From an uncultured Clostridia bacterium (GTDB taxonomy: Bacteria; Bacillota; Clostridia; TANB77; CAG-508), in contig CANQZP010000060.1 in the NCBI GenBank assembly GCA_947628395.1, forward strand, positions 1-8,003: a stretch of DNA of 8,003 bases, in the 5' to 3' direction. Below the pieces are notes generated by a model. It was not told the origin of the DNA, made no database searches, and was given only the letters and a program-made list of their open reading frames with translations. The position numbers and the translations under genes are program-made. Below are positions 1 through 7,101 of the stretch, piece by piece (position 1 is the first letter of the stretch; every line of letters begins with the position of its first letter).

Positions 1-1738
1 CATCTGCAGTTCCTTGAGCTATTACATGTCCACCATGAACTCCAGCACCAGGGCCAATATCAATAATCTGGTCTGCAGCATACATAGTATCTTCATCATG
101 TTCTACTACAATTAAGCTATTTCCTAAATCTCTTAGTTTCTTTAATGTAGCTAATAATTTATCATTATCTCTTTGATGTAATCCAATACTTGGTTCATCT
201 AATATATATAATACTCCTGTAAGTCCTGAACCAATTTGAGTTGCAAGCCTAATTCTTTGAGCCTCTCCACCAGATAATGTACCACTACTTCTTGATAAAG
301 TTAGATATTCTAACCCAACATCTATTAGAAACTGTAATCTGCTACTTAATTCTTTAAAAATTTGTTCTGCTATCATCTTATCTTTTTTGTTTAAACTTAA
401 ATTTTCTAAATAAGATTTTATTTTTCTAATTGGCATATCAGTAAGTTCATTTATATTTTTATCACCAACTTTTACAGAAAGACTTTCTTTTTTTAATCTT
501 GCTCCATGACATGTTTGACAAGGTCTATAACTCATATACATTTCATAAAAAGCCCTCATACCAGAAGATTTTGTATCTCTATATCTTCTATCTAAAGCTG
601 GTAATACTCCTTCAAAAGGTGTACTAAACCTTCTTACTCCAGAAGGAGAATGAAATTCAAAATCAATTACTTCATCACCAGTTCCATATAATATCTTTTC
701 TAAAAATTCACGAGGTAATTTTTTAATAGGTTTTTTAATATCTACACCATAATGTCTTCCAATTGATTCAAAATACATTTTTGCCATTGTCTCGCCCTTT
801 TTCATTGTACTAGAACCAAAAGCCTTTACCCCATCATATAAAGTTTTATTTTTATCAGGTATAATTAAATCTTCATCCATTTTCATTAAATATCCGATTC
901 CTGTACATTCAGGACAAGCTCCAAATGGATTATTAAATGAAAACATTCTTGGAGTTAATTCTTCAAAACTTATACCACAGTCAGGACAAGCATAATTTTG
1001 ACTAAACAATCTTTCTTCTTTTCCAATTATATCTATTGTTACTAGATTATTAGCGTGCTTTAAAGCTGTTTCAACTGACTCAGTTAATCTATTTCTAATA
1101 TCTGGTTTTATAACTAATCTATCTACTACTATATCAATATTATGTTTTTTCTTTCTATCTATTTCTATATCATCAGTTATTTCATAAATGTTTCCATCTA
1201 TTCTAACACGAACAAAACCTTCTTTTTGGAAATCTTGAATAAGTTTTACATATTCTCCTTTTCTTCCTCTTATAACAGGAGCTAATACTTGAATCTTTGT
1301 TCCTTCCTCTAATTCCATAATATTATCTATTATTTGGTCAATTGTCTGCTTTTCTATTTTTTTACCACAATTTGGACAATATGGAATTCCGATTCTTGCA
1401 TATAAAAGACGAATATAATCATAAATTTCTGTTACTGTTCCAACAGTAGAACGAGGATTTTTCGAAGTTGTTTTTTGGTCAATTGAAATTGCAGGAGAAA
1501 GTCCTTCAATGCTTTCAACATCAGGTTTTTCCATTAACCCTAAAAATTGTCTAGCATAAGCTGACAAGCTTTCTACATATCGTCTTTGTCCTTCTGCATA
1601 AAGAGTATCGAATGCAAGAGACGATTTTCCGGAACCAGAAAGTCCTGTAACTACTACTAATTTATTTCTAGGTATTTCTAAATTTATGTTTTTTAAATTA
1701 TGTTCTTTTGCCCCTTTTATTACTATATTATCATTCAT
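1..1738 (-). CDS. uvrA: UvrA, excinuclease ABC subunit A (C-terminus cut off by window edge)
   Basis: DNA-damage recognition ATPase of nucleotide excision repair; it binds DNA as a dimer and loads UvrB. The visible 579 codons cover the first ABC ATPase. They include Walker A GLSGSGKS at residues 32-39, a CPNC pair at 121-124, the zinc module with cysteines 251, 254, 275 and 278, a further CxxC (YRPCQTCHG) before the ABC signature, LSGGEAQ at 488-494, and the Walker B/signature-II segment LDEPSIGLHQRDN from residue 513. UvrA is usually about 940 residues, so roughly the last 360, including the second ATPase, lie outside the window. The ATG at 1738 is chosen because GAGAGGGG (1753-1746) sits 7 bases upstream and the protein begins at the usual family position. 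No frameshift was seen in the visible part. Unlike many Clostridia, it does not directly follow uvrB. Confidence 0.97.
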   Translation of the reverse strand, partial: MNDNIVIKGAKEHNLKNINLEIPRNKLVVVTGLSGSGKSSLAFDTLYAEGQRRYVESLSAYARQFLGLMEKPDVESIEGLSPAISIDQKTTSKNPRSTVGTVTEIYDYIRLLYARIGIPYCPNCGKKIEKQTIDQIIDNIMELEEGTKIQVLAPVIRGRKGEYVKLIQDFQKEGFVRVRIDGNIYEITDDIEIDRKKKHNIDIVVDRLVIKPDIRNRLTESVETALKHANNLVTIDIIGKEERLFSQNYACPDCGISFEELTPRMFSFNNPFGACPECTGIGYLMKMDEDLIIPDKNKTLYDGVKAFGSSTMKKGETMAKMYFESIGRHYGVDIKKPIKKLPREFLEKILYGTGDEVIDFEFHSPSGVRRFSTPFEGVLPALDRRYRDTKSSGMRAFYEMYMSYRPCQTCHGARLKKESLSVKVGDKNINELTDMPIRKIKSYLENLSLNKKDKMIAEQIFKELSSRLQFLIDVGLEYLTLSRSSGTLSGGEAQRIRLATQIGSGLTGVLYILDEPSIGLHQRDNDKLLATLKKLRDLGNSLIVVEHDEDTMYAADQIIDIGPGAGVHGGHVIAQGTAD

Positions 1739-1768
1739 AAAATTACCCCTCTCACTTAAACCTAAAAT

Positions 1769-1797
1769 ATTATATCACACATTATAAAGAAATAATA
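1769..1797 (-). promoter_or_regulatory. Probable uvrA promoter with extended -10
   Basis: On the minus strand TGATATAAT gives an extended -10 (TGn-TATAAT, hexamer at 1769-1774). A 17-base spacer would put the -35 at 1792-1797, where TATTAT is a poor match, as is common when the -10 is extended. The distance to the uvrA ATG is about 30 bases. No GAACnnnnGTTC-type LexA box was seen here. Confidence 0.5.
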
Positions 1798-1816
1798 GAT
1801 ATAAAATAAAAAAGTC

Positions 1817-1845
1817 TTTATTTTTTCCTATTTTTGTGTTATAAT
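1817..1845 (+). promoter_or_regulatory. Probable purC promoter with extended -10
   Basis: TGTTATAAT supplies an extended -10 (TATAAT at 1840-1845, TG at 1837-1838). The -35 position at 17-base spacing (1817-1822, TTTATT) matches weakly. The predicted transcript would start near 1852, leaving a leader of about 90 bases before the purC ATG. Confidence 0.55.
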
Positions 1846-1854
1846 ATAAAGCAT

Positions 1855-1904
1855 ACTCTTTTATTTTAAAGGCAACATAGTTATCTTGTCTATATTTTAA
1901 GAGT
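1855..1904 (+). other. Possible folded leader of purC (nested inverted repeats)
   Basis: Within the predicted purC leader, ACTCTT (1855-1860) can pair with AAGAGT (1899-1904). Inside that loop, AGGCAA (1870-1875) can pair with TTGTCT (1886-1891) using one G-U. The two stems would form a small nested fold upstream of the ribosome-binding site. It matches no riboswitch class I know and has no terminator-like partner, so a regulatory role is only a guess. Confidence 0.2.
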
Positions 1905-1940
1905 TAAATATTATTTTTATGAAAGGCGGGTGCTGTAATT

Positions 1941-3032
1941 ATGACAGACATCACTAGTTCCGCCATAGAAAAGCGGAATATTGTAAAACTTGTAAAACAA
2001 GGAAAGGTATCGGACATTTTTGGTTTTAACGGTAGTATTTTCCGTACAAGTGACAGATTATCTTGTTTTGACCATGTTATCTTGGAAAATGTACCTCTTA
2101 AAGGACAAATGCTTAACTGCATCTCTCAAAACTTTAAAAAATTGCTTGAAGAAAAAGGTTTTCTTACTGACAACATTGATGTTCAAAACTACTTCTACAG
2201 AGCAATAGGATTTGGGAAATTCACTAATTTACGCTTTGGTCAAATACTTGATATGTTGCCATTTGAATTTATTGTAAGAGCTTATATTACTGGAAGCGCT
2301 TGGGAAGCATATCAAAAAGGTAAAAGTTACTGTGGAATCACTTTTCCCAAAGGTCTTCATAAAGGAGATAAACTTTCACATCCAGTAATCACCATTACAA
2401 CTAAAGGTGAAAAAGATGAACCAATAGATATTCCTACTGCAATTTCAATTTTATCAGAGGAATTTTTTTACAATAATTGGTTCAATTTTAGCGATGTGTC
2501 AAATTGCTTCGAAAGTATTGATGAAGCAAAAGAGACCTTAACTTTACTAACAGATGAAGACTTTGAATTTGCAAACCAAATTGCTGTTAAACAAAATTCA
2601 GAAACTCGTGTTTTTGTTGAAGCAGCTCTTAGTCACAATTGTGCAAAAATAACTATAGAAGATACCTGTAATGCCACTTTGCAAATCTTTGATATTTTAT
2701 CAGATTACTGTTGTAAAAAAGGAATTCTTCTTATTGACAGTAAATTTGAATTCGGAATTGACGGAGAATCAAATATTGTTCTTGCTGATGAAGTATGTAC
2801 TCCTGACTCATCAAGATTCTGTGACGAAGTTGATTATGAAGAAACAGGGGTTATTTGCAGTATGGACAAACAAATAATTCGTGATTACTGCAAAGAGCAT
2901 GGCTTTACTGGAAAAGAAGGAGAAAATATTCCGGAAATTCCAAATGAACTTGTTAAACAATTAACTGATACTTATATTGAAATTGCTACAAGGTTATTTG
3001 GAGAAAAAAAAGTAAAAAGGTATTTAAACTAA
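1941..3032 (+). CDS. purC: Phosphoribosylaminoimidazole-succinocarboxamide (SAICAR) synthase, long form
   Basis: ATP-dependent ligase of de novo purine synthesis that joins CAIR and aspartate to give SAICAR. Family motifs in order: GKVSDIF (21-27), TSDRLSCFD (37-44 region), PFEFIVRAYITGS (107-119), a TTKGEKDEP segment (153-161), LIDSKFEFG (264-272), DEVCTPDSSRF (283-293) and a DKQIIRDY segment (309-316). At 363 residues it is longer than the roughly 235-residue common bacterial form. Much of the excess lies between the TTKGEKDEP and LIDSKFEFG motifs (about residues 180-235), with a further C-terminal extension. The ATG at 1941 is chosen because the GKVSDIF motif begins only 20 residues in and AAAGGCGGG (1922-1930) lies just upstream, an imperfect Shine-Dalgarno. 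The gene is alone, not in a pur operon, and points against its neighbours. It uses visibly more C-ending codons (TAC, AAC, TTC) than the genes around it, which may indicate transfer. Confidence 0.93.
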   Translation: MTDITSSAIEKRNIVKLVKQGKVSDIFGFNGSIFRTSDRLSCFDHVILENVPLKGQMLNCISQNFKKLLEEKGFLTDNIDVQNYFYRAIGFGKFTNLRFGQILDMLPFEFIVRAYITGSAWEAYQKGKSYCGITFPKGLHKGDKLSHPVITITTKGEKDEPIDIPTAISILSEEFFYNNWFNFSDVSNCFESIDEAKETLTLLTDEDFEFANQIAVKQNSETRVFVEAALSHNCAKITIEDTCNATLQIFDILSDYCCKKGILLIDSKFEFGIDGESNIVLADEVCTPDSSRFCDEVDYEETGVICSMDKQIIRDYCKEHGFTGKEGENIPEIPNELVKQLTDTYIEIATRLFGEKKVKRYLN

Positions 3033-3043
3033 AATTGAAATTT

Positions 3044-3088
3044 AAAAAAATTAAGGAGGCTAGTATTTCACTAGTCTCCTTAATTTTT
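3044..3088. terminator. Bidirectional rho-independent terminator between purC and the cysteine-rich gene
   Basis: TTAAGGAGGCTAGT (3051-3064) pairs with ACTAGTCTCCTTAA (3070-3083) around the 5-base loop ATTTC, giving a 14-bp stem with one G-U pair. On the plus strand it is followed by TTTTT (3084-3088) and ends purC. On the minus strand it is followed by seven T (3050-3044) and ends the gene whose stop is at 3087-3089. This is the classic form for convergent genes. Confidence 0.9.
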
Positions 3089-3305
3089 AATAGTTTAACA
3101 ATTGACGCTTAAGTCCATTGGTATCCAAAGCACCAAGTCTTTGTTCAGCATCACTACACTGCATATGAGCTTCGTGAGCCATTCTACCAGTATGACACCT
3201 ATTGCACATATTATAATCAAAGATGTCACCCATTTCTACTTTACATCTCATGCATTTCTCATTGCATTCAACAAGAACCATTTCTGGATTTTTAAAAGTT
3301 CCCAC
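3087..3305 (-). CDS. Small cysteine-rich (zinc-ribbon-like) protein of unknown function
   Basis: 72 residues. Two CxxC pairs, C18-M-R-C21 and C34-N-R-C37, spaced like a small zinc ribbon or rubredoxin-type knuckle, with additional C14 and C50 and a His-rich stretch (H38, H44, H47). No signal peptide or membrane segment. I do not recognise the family; metal binding is inferred from the cysteine spacing only. The start is GTG at 3305 because AAGGAGG (3319-3313) stands 7 bases upstream. A near-consensus promoter lies just beyond, and a terminator begins three bases after the stop, so this is a self-contained transcription unit on the minus strand. The open frame on the opposite strand over the same bases has none of these signals. 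It sits between uvrB and purC. Confidence 0.75.
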   Translation of the reverse strand: MGTFKNPEMVLVECNEKCMRCKVEMGDIFDYNMCNRCHTGRMAHEAHMQCSDAEQRLGALDTNGLKRQLLNY

Positions 3306-3338
3306 TAGAACCCCTCCTTATATATAATTCATGTTAAT

Positions 3339-3367
3339 ATTATAATATATTTTGGGGTAGAAGTCAA
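3339..3367 (-). promoter_or_regulatory. Strong sigma-A-type promoter of the cysteine-rich gene
   Basis: On the minus strand TTGACT (3367-3362) and TATAAT (3344-3339) are separated by exactly 17 bases, matching 5/6 and 6/6 of consensus. The predicted start is near 3332, leaving a leader of about 27 bases that contains AAGGAGGGG. The -35 begins immediately after the uvrB stop codon (3371-3369), so the small gene has its own promoter even if uvrB transcripts also read into it. Confidence 0.8.
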
Positions 3368-5082
3368 TTTATATATTTGTCAATTTCTTTATTTTATCTC
3401 TAAGTTCAGCCGCTTTTTCAAATTCCATTTTAGACGCTGCTGAAAGCATTTCATCTGTTAATTTATTTACAATATCTTCTACAGACTCATCTTTTCCAAT
3501 ATTATATTTACTAGAAATATCCTCAACAATTGTAGCTTTAATAGTATCTCTTACAGATTTTTGTATAGTCTGAGGTGTAATTCCATGTTTTTTATTATAT
3601 TCTTCTTGTATTTTTCTTCTTCTGTTTGTCTCAGTTATAGCTTTTTCCATTGAATCTGTTAATTCATCTGCATACATTATAACTTTACCTTCTGTATTTC
3701 TAGCAGCACGTCCAATTGTTTGAATTAAAGAACGTTCTGAACGAAGAAATCCTTCTTTATCTGCATCTAGTATAGCAACTAAAGATACTTCAGGAATATC
3801 TAAACCTTCTCTTAAAAGATTGATACCTACTAAAACATCAAACTCCCCTATTCTTAAATCTCTTATTATTTCCATTCTTTCTAGTGCTTTTATATCAGAA
3901 TGCATATATTTAACTTTGATTCCAATATTTCTTAAATATGATGTCAAATCTTCTGCCATTTTTTTAGTTAGCGTAGTTACTAAAATTCTTTCTTTTCTCT
4001 CTACTCTTTCATTTATTTGTGTTATTAAATCATCAATTTGATTTTCAACAGGTTTTACTTCAATCTTTGGATCTAATAATCCAGTTGGCCTAATTATTTG
4101 TTCAACTACATTTCCCTTTGAATGTTCTTTTTCATATTCTGCTGGTGTTGCACTAACAAAAATACATTGATTTATTCTTTCTTCAAACTCATTAAATTTC
4201 AAAGGTCTATTATCAAATGCAGATGGTAATCTGAAACCATAATTTACTAAAGATTCTTTTCTAGCCCTATCTCCATTATACATTGCTCTTACTTGAGGAA
4301 TCGTAGCATGTGACTCATCTATTAGTAAAAGAAAATCATCTGGAAAATAATCAAATAAAGTGTAAGGCGCACTACCAGCAGGTCTTCCACTTATATGTCT
4401 TGAATAATTCTCTATTCCTTGACAAAATCCAGTTTCTTTTAACATTTCAATATCAAAATTTGTTCTTTCTTCTATTCTTTGTGCTTCGATCAATTTTTTA
4501 TTCTCTGTAAAATATTTTACTCTTTCTTCCATTTCTTCTTCGATTGTAACTAAAGCTTTTTCTAATTTATCTTTACTTGTTACATAGTGAGAATTAGGGA
4601 AAATCATTACATGATTTCTACTAGCTATTGGCTTACCAGTAAGAGGATTTATTTCTGAAATTTTTTCTATTTCATCTCCCCAGAATTCTACTCTAATAGC
4701 ACTTTCCTCTTGATTTGAAGGATATATTTCTAAAATATCACCTTTTGCTCTAAAATTTCCCCTTTTAAAATCCATTTCATTTCTAGTATATTGCATATTT
4801 ATAAGTTTTTTCATTACCTTGTTTCTATTTTGCTCCATCCCAGGTCTTAAAGAAACTATCATATTTTCATAATCAATTGGATCACCTAAACCATATATAC
4901 ATGAAACAGAAGCTACAACAATAACATCACGAGATTCAAAAAGTGAAGCGGTAGCCGAATGTCTAAGTTTATCTATTTCATCATTTATAGACGCATCTTT
5001 TTCTATATAAGTGTCAGAAGATGCAATATATGCTTCTGGCTGATAATAATCGTAATATGATACAAAATACTCTACTCTATTC

Positions 5083-5088
5083 CCGAGG
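5083..5088 (-). other. uvrB frameshift site 2, CCU-CGG
   Basis: The minus-strand reading is TTC CCT CGG GAA TAG. Downstream homology (NRVEYFVSYYDYYQ) requires CCT GGG AAT AGA, so again one extra C (5085) precedes GG after a CCU codon (Pro79 of the restored protein). Unshifted reading stops at TAG 5079-5077. The site lies in a short palindrome, TTCCC-GA-GGGAA on the plus strand. Confidence 0.88.
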
Positions 5089-5200
5089 GAAAAACTCTTT
5101 GAATTCGCTATAAAGTTGTCCAGCTAGTGTTTTATTATGTGCTAAAACAAGAGTTGGTTTTTGTACTTTTTCAATTATATTTGCCATTGTAAAAGTTTTT

Positions 5201-5206
5201 CCGAGA
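5201..5206 (-). other. uvrB frameshift site 1, UCU-CGG inside Walker A
   Basis: The minus-strand reading is GGT TCT CGG AAA AAC. Conserved GSGKT needs GGT TCT GGA AAA ACT, so one extra base (C at 5203, or equivalently T at 5204) is present. It follows Ser40 of the restored protein and makes an in-frame CGG. Unshifted reading meets TGA at 5173-5171. Confidence 0.9.
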
Positions 5207-5357
5207 ACCTGTAACCCCTAGAAGCGTCTGAAATTTCTTATTCTCCTTTATCCCATTTGATAGATATTCTATCGCTTGTGGTTGGTCACCAGTTGGATTA
5301 TAATTCGATACTAATTTAAACATTTGTCCTCCTTATAAGATTAAAAGTTATCATTTT

Positions 5358-6359
5358 TTATTTGTAGTATTTAGAAATATATTCTTTTAAAATATATTCT
5401 TGCCATTCTTTGCACATTTTTCCAGTATAATCATTTGGATTTACCCACAATACCTTATAATCTTTTTCTATTGGCTCTGTTATTTTAGTGTCAAATTCTG
5501 CAAGATAAACATAAGCTAAAACTTCCAAATAACCTTTCTCATCTGCATAAATGTATGAGCCTACTTCATCAAATTTTCTTATATTCTTGATAGTATATCC
5601 AGATTCTTCTATTAACTCTCTATTTAAGGCATCTATTTTTGTTTCATTTTCTTCAATTCCACCACCTAAATAAAAATAGTCATATCCATCTGTTGCAATG
5701 CCTATTTTATTATCTTCTTTTCTCGTTATAATTGCATAAGCCCCAGGTCTTTTTCTATAATTTATATCAATATTTTTATTACCTACATATTTTTTTATTT
5801 TAAAGCTATCTTTATAGTTTCTTTTCAAATTAAACTTTTCTATCATATCACCAGGATAATCAAATAATGCTAAAGTATCAAAATACACATAAAAAGGTTT
5901 AAAATTTTTCTTTAATTCTTTTTGTAATTCCAATATTTTTTCATAGTTATTATCTATATGTAAAGTTATATGAAAAGTAAAATTTTCTGGGTTATAATGC
6001 TCCTTTGGAAATTCATTATAAAATATTCTTTGTAAATTTTTTATTTGCTCATTATTTTCTATTGATAAATATAAACAATGACTATCATTTTTAGCTTTCA
6101 TTATTTTTACATCATTAATTTTGACTTGTATTTTATCAATATTTATCTTTTCTACTATTTTTATTAAATTATTTTGATTTTGTTTATCAGTTGCAAAAAT
6201 AGTAAAATGATATGGTAAATTGTCTATTTCATATCTTTTTTTATCATTAATCCCAAATGGTACTTTACAAGTTTTTTCTTTAACCACACTCATTAAATTA
6301 TTAATTTTATTTATTTCCGATTGATTCATAAAACTAATTAAAGTTATTCTTTTACTCAT
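5358..6359 (-). CDS. Fusion of 2H phosphoesterase (2'-5' RNA ligase-like) and Nudix hydrolase
   Basis: 333 residues, two domains. Residues 1 to about 190 form a 2H phosphoesterase fold with the two catalytic His-x-Thr motifs H51-F-T53 and H130-I-T132. This family opens 2',3'- or 1'',2''-cyclic phosphates or joins 2'-5' RNA ends. Residues about 200-333 form a Nudix domain with a complete Nudix box: G233, E239, then R247-E248-L-I-E251-E252-S-G254, the Mg2+-binding set for cleaving nucleoside diphosphate-linked compounds. Neither domain lacks a key residue. The ATG at 6359 is preferred over one 12 codons upstream (6395) because AAGGAG (6373-6368) lies 8 bases before it. No signal peptide or membrane segment, so cytoplasmic. 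It sits 45 bases after the kinase gene and 34 before uvrB. The substrate cannot be told; a cyclic-phosphate ADP-ribose or RNA-end product would suit both domains, but that is inference. Confidence 0.85.
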   Translation of the reverse strand: MSKRITLISFMNQSEINKINNLMSVVKEKTCKVPFGINDKKRYEIDNLPYHFTIFATDKQNQNNLIKIVEKINIDKIQVKINDVKIMKAKNDSHCLYLSIENNEQIKNLQRIFYNEFPKEHYNPENFTFHITLHIDNNYEKILELQKELKKNFKPFYVYFDTLALFDYPGDMIEKFNLKRNYKDSFKIKKYVGNKNIDINYRKRPGAYAIITRKEDNKIGIATDGYDYFYLGGGIEENETKIDALNRELIEESGYTIKNIRKFDEVGSYIYADEKGYLEVLAYVYLAEFDTKITEPIEKDYKVLWVNPNDYTGKMCKEWQEYILKEYISKYYK

Positions 6360-6404
6360 TTTACTTTCTCCTTTTTCCTTCTGAAAACAACACACTTTAA
6401 TTTC

Positions 6405-6905
6405 TTATATAAGATTCATTTTAATTAAAATATCTTCTAAATACTCATCTTTTTCAATAAATATAACATTTTTTATATTATATTCTTTTATTTTTGGATA
6501 CCATAAAGTAACTTTATCTTTAATACTTTGTGCCCATTCTTCTGTATTTCCTCTATCTATACATCTCTTTTTTAGAATGTCTCCAGAATCTAATTTTGGA
6601 TAAACTAAATAAAAGTCAATATTGTTTTTATTAAAATAATCCAATACTTTCCAGTGCATAGATGTTAATACTATATCATATTCATCTCTAGCTTTTAATA
6701 TAGCTCCAATATAATTTTGGGGAAATTCTTCATTTGCTATTCTTTCTTTTTTTCCTTTATTATTCTCTATTTCTTTAAAAGTCATTTTATTTTTATAATT
6801 CCATTGATATAGACTTGATTCTAAATCTATTATATTATCATATTTTTTTGCTAAAGTAGTTTTACCTAATCCTGTAAATCCAGCTACAATAATGCCCTTT
6901 TTTAT
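6405..6905 (-). CDS. Small P-loop nucleotide/nucleoside kinase-like ATPase, apparent AUA start
   Basis: About 166 residues. The Walker A GFTGLGKTT lies at residues 9-17 directly after a short hydrophobic strand (GIIVA), as in adenylate-kinase-type P-loop kinases. A late KKRCIDRGN stretch resembles an arginine-bearing lid. The substrate is unknown. The first ATG in frame (6785) lies downstream of the P-loop and would remove it, so it cannot be the true start. Reading back, the frame stays open to a TAG at 6917-6915 with no ATG, GTG or TTG. The best start is ATA at 6905 (IKKGIIVAG), with GTGGGGT just upstream as a poor Shine-Dalgarno. A consensus promoter begins transcription only about 31 bases above, so no longer N-terminus is available. 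Alternatives are an ATG-to-ATA mutation, or GTG at 6915 plus one extra A in the A6 run at 6903-6898. It is first in the probable kinase - 2H/Nudix - uvrB operon. Confidence 0.72.
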   Translation of the reverse strand: MKKGIIVAGFTGLGKTTLAKKYDNIIDLESSLYQWNYKNKMTFKEIENNKGKKERIANEEFPQNYIGAILKARDEYDIVLTSMHWKVLDYFNKNNIDFYLVYPKLDSGDILKKRCIDRGNTEEWAQSIKDKVTLWYPKIKEYNIKNVIFIEKDEYLEDILIKMNLI

Positions 6906-6942
6906 TGTACCCCACTAACACAAATCACTATTTATATTGATA

Positions 6943-6971
6943 ATTATACTAAATTTTATAAAATTTTACAA
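6943..6971 (-). promoter_or_regulatory. Promoter of the kinase - 2H/Nudix - uvrB unit
   Basis: On the minus strand TTGTAA (6971-6966), a 17-base spacer and TATAAT (6948-6943) match consensus at 4/6 and 6/6. Transcription would begin near 6936. No terminator is visible between here and the uvrB stop, so it could drive all three genes. Confidence 0.7.
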
Positions 6972-7039
6972 TAGCTTTAATTTGAACAATGTTACAAAAC
7001 TCATAGGAGGATAATGTAATACATACTGAAAATAAAACT

Positions 7040-7071
7040 AAAAAAATATCATCCTTTTTCAGAATGATATT
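7040..7071 (-). terminator. Rho-independent terminator downstream of the HD-domain gene
   Basis: On the minus strand AATATCATTC pairs with GGATGATATT (10 bp, one G-U pair) around the loop TGAAAAA, followed by a T run (7046-7040). It separates the HD-domain unit from the kinase promoter at 6943-6971. Confidence 0.75.
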
Positions 7072-7101
7072 TATATCTATCTGTTCTATAAAGATCATTG
7101 G

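Larger units (their letters stand above)
3369..5323 (-). pseudogene. uvrB: UvrB, excinuclease ABC subunit B, with two single-base insertions (frameshifted or recoded)
   Basis: Helicase-like ATPase of nucleotide excision repair that receives damaged DNA from UvrA and recruits UvrC. Skipping one extra base near 5203 and one near 5085 restores an uninterrupted 650-residue protein, normal for the family. Restored motifs: Walker A GVTGSGKT (36-43), the beta-hairpin YYDYYQPEAY, Walker B DESH (335-338), VSATP, REGLDIP, the QTIGRAARN motif VI, and a C-terminal UVR motif that contacts UvrC (about 618-650). Without recoding, translation from the ATG stops after 50 residues. The second site puts a TAG two codons after its CGG. 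The start at 5323 has a strong AAGGAGG (5334-5328), only 4 bases away. Everything after 5083 is intact to the stop, so the gene is either very recently broken, mis-sequenced, or read by +1 frameshifting. It lies 34 bases after the 2H/Nudix gene, probably in one operon. Confidence 0.93.

Noticed and set aside
1850..1940. ZTP, PRPP or purine riboswitch in the purC leader
   Set aside because: None of the conserved core sequences of these classes could be found; only two weak nested stems are present.
3102..3308. 68-codon plus-strand ORF opposite the cysteine-rich gene
   Set aside because: It has no ribosome-binding site or promoter and starts directly after the purC terminator. The minus strand has promoter, Shine-Dalgarno and terminator.
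5195..5201. G-AAA-AAC in frame right after the first uvrB CGG, resembling a -1 slippery heptamer (A-AAA-AAC)
   Set aside because: The frame needed downstream is reached by skipping one base (+1). A -1 slip here would go to the wrong frame.
6982..6997. TTGAACAATGTTACAA upstream of the kinase promoter, resembling a LexA/SOS box
   Set aside because: The GAAC and GTT halves are 3 bases apart, not the 4 of GAACnnnnGTTC, and the right half is GTTA, so it does not fit the Firmicute LexA operator.
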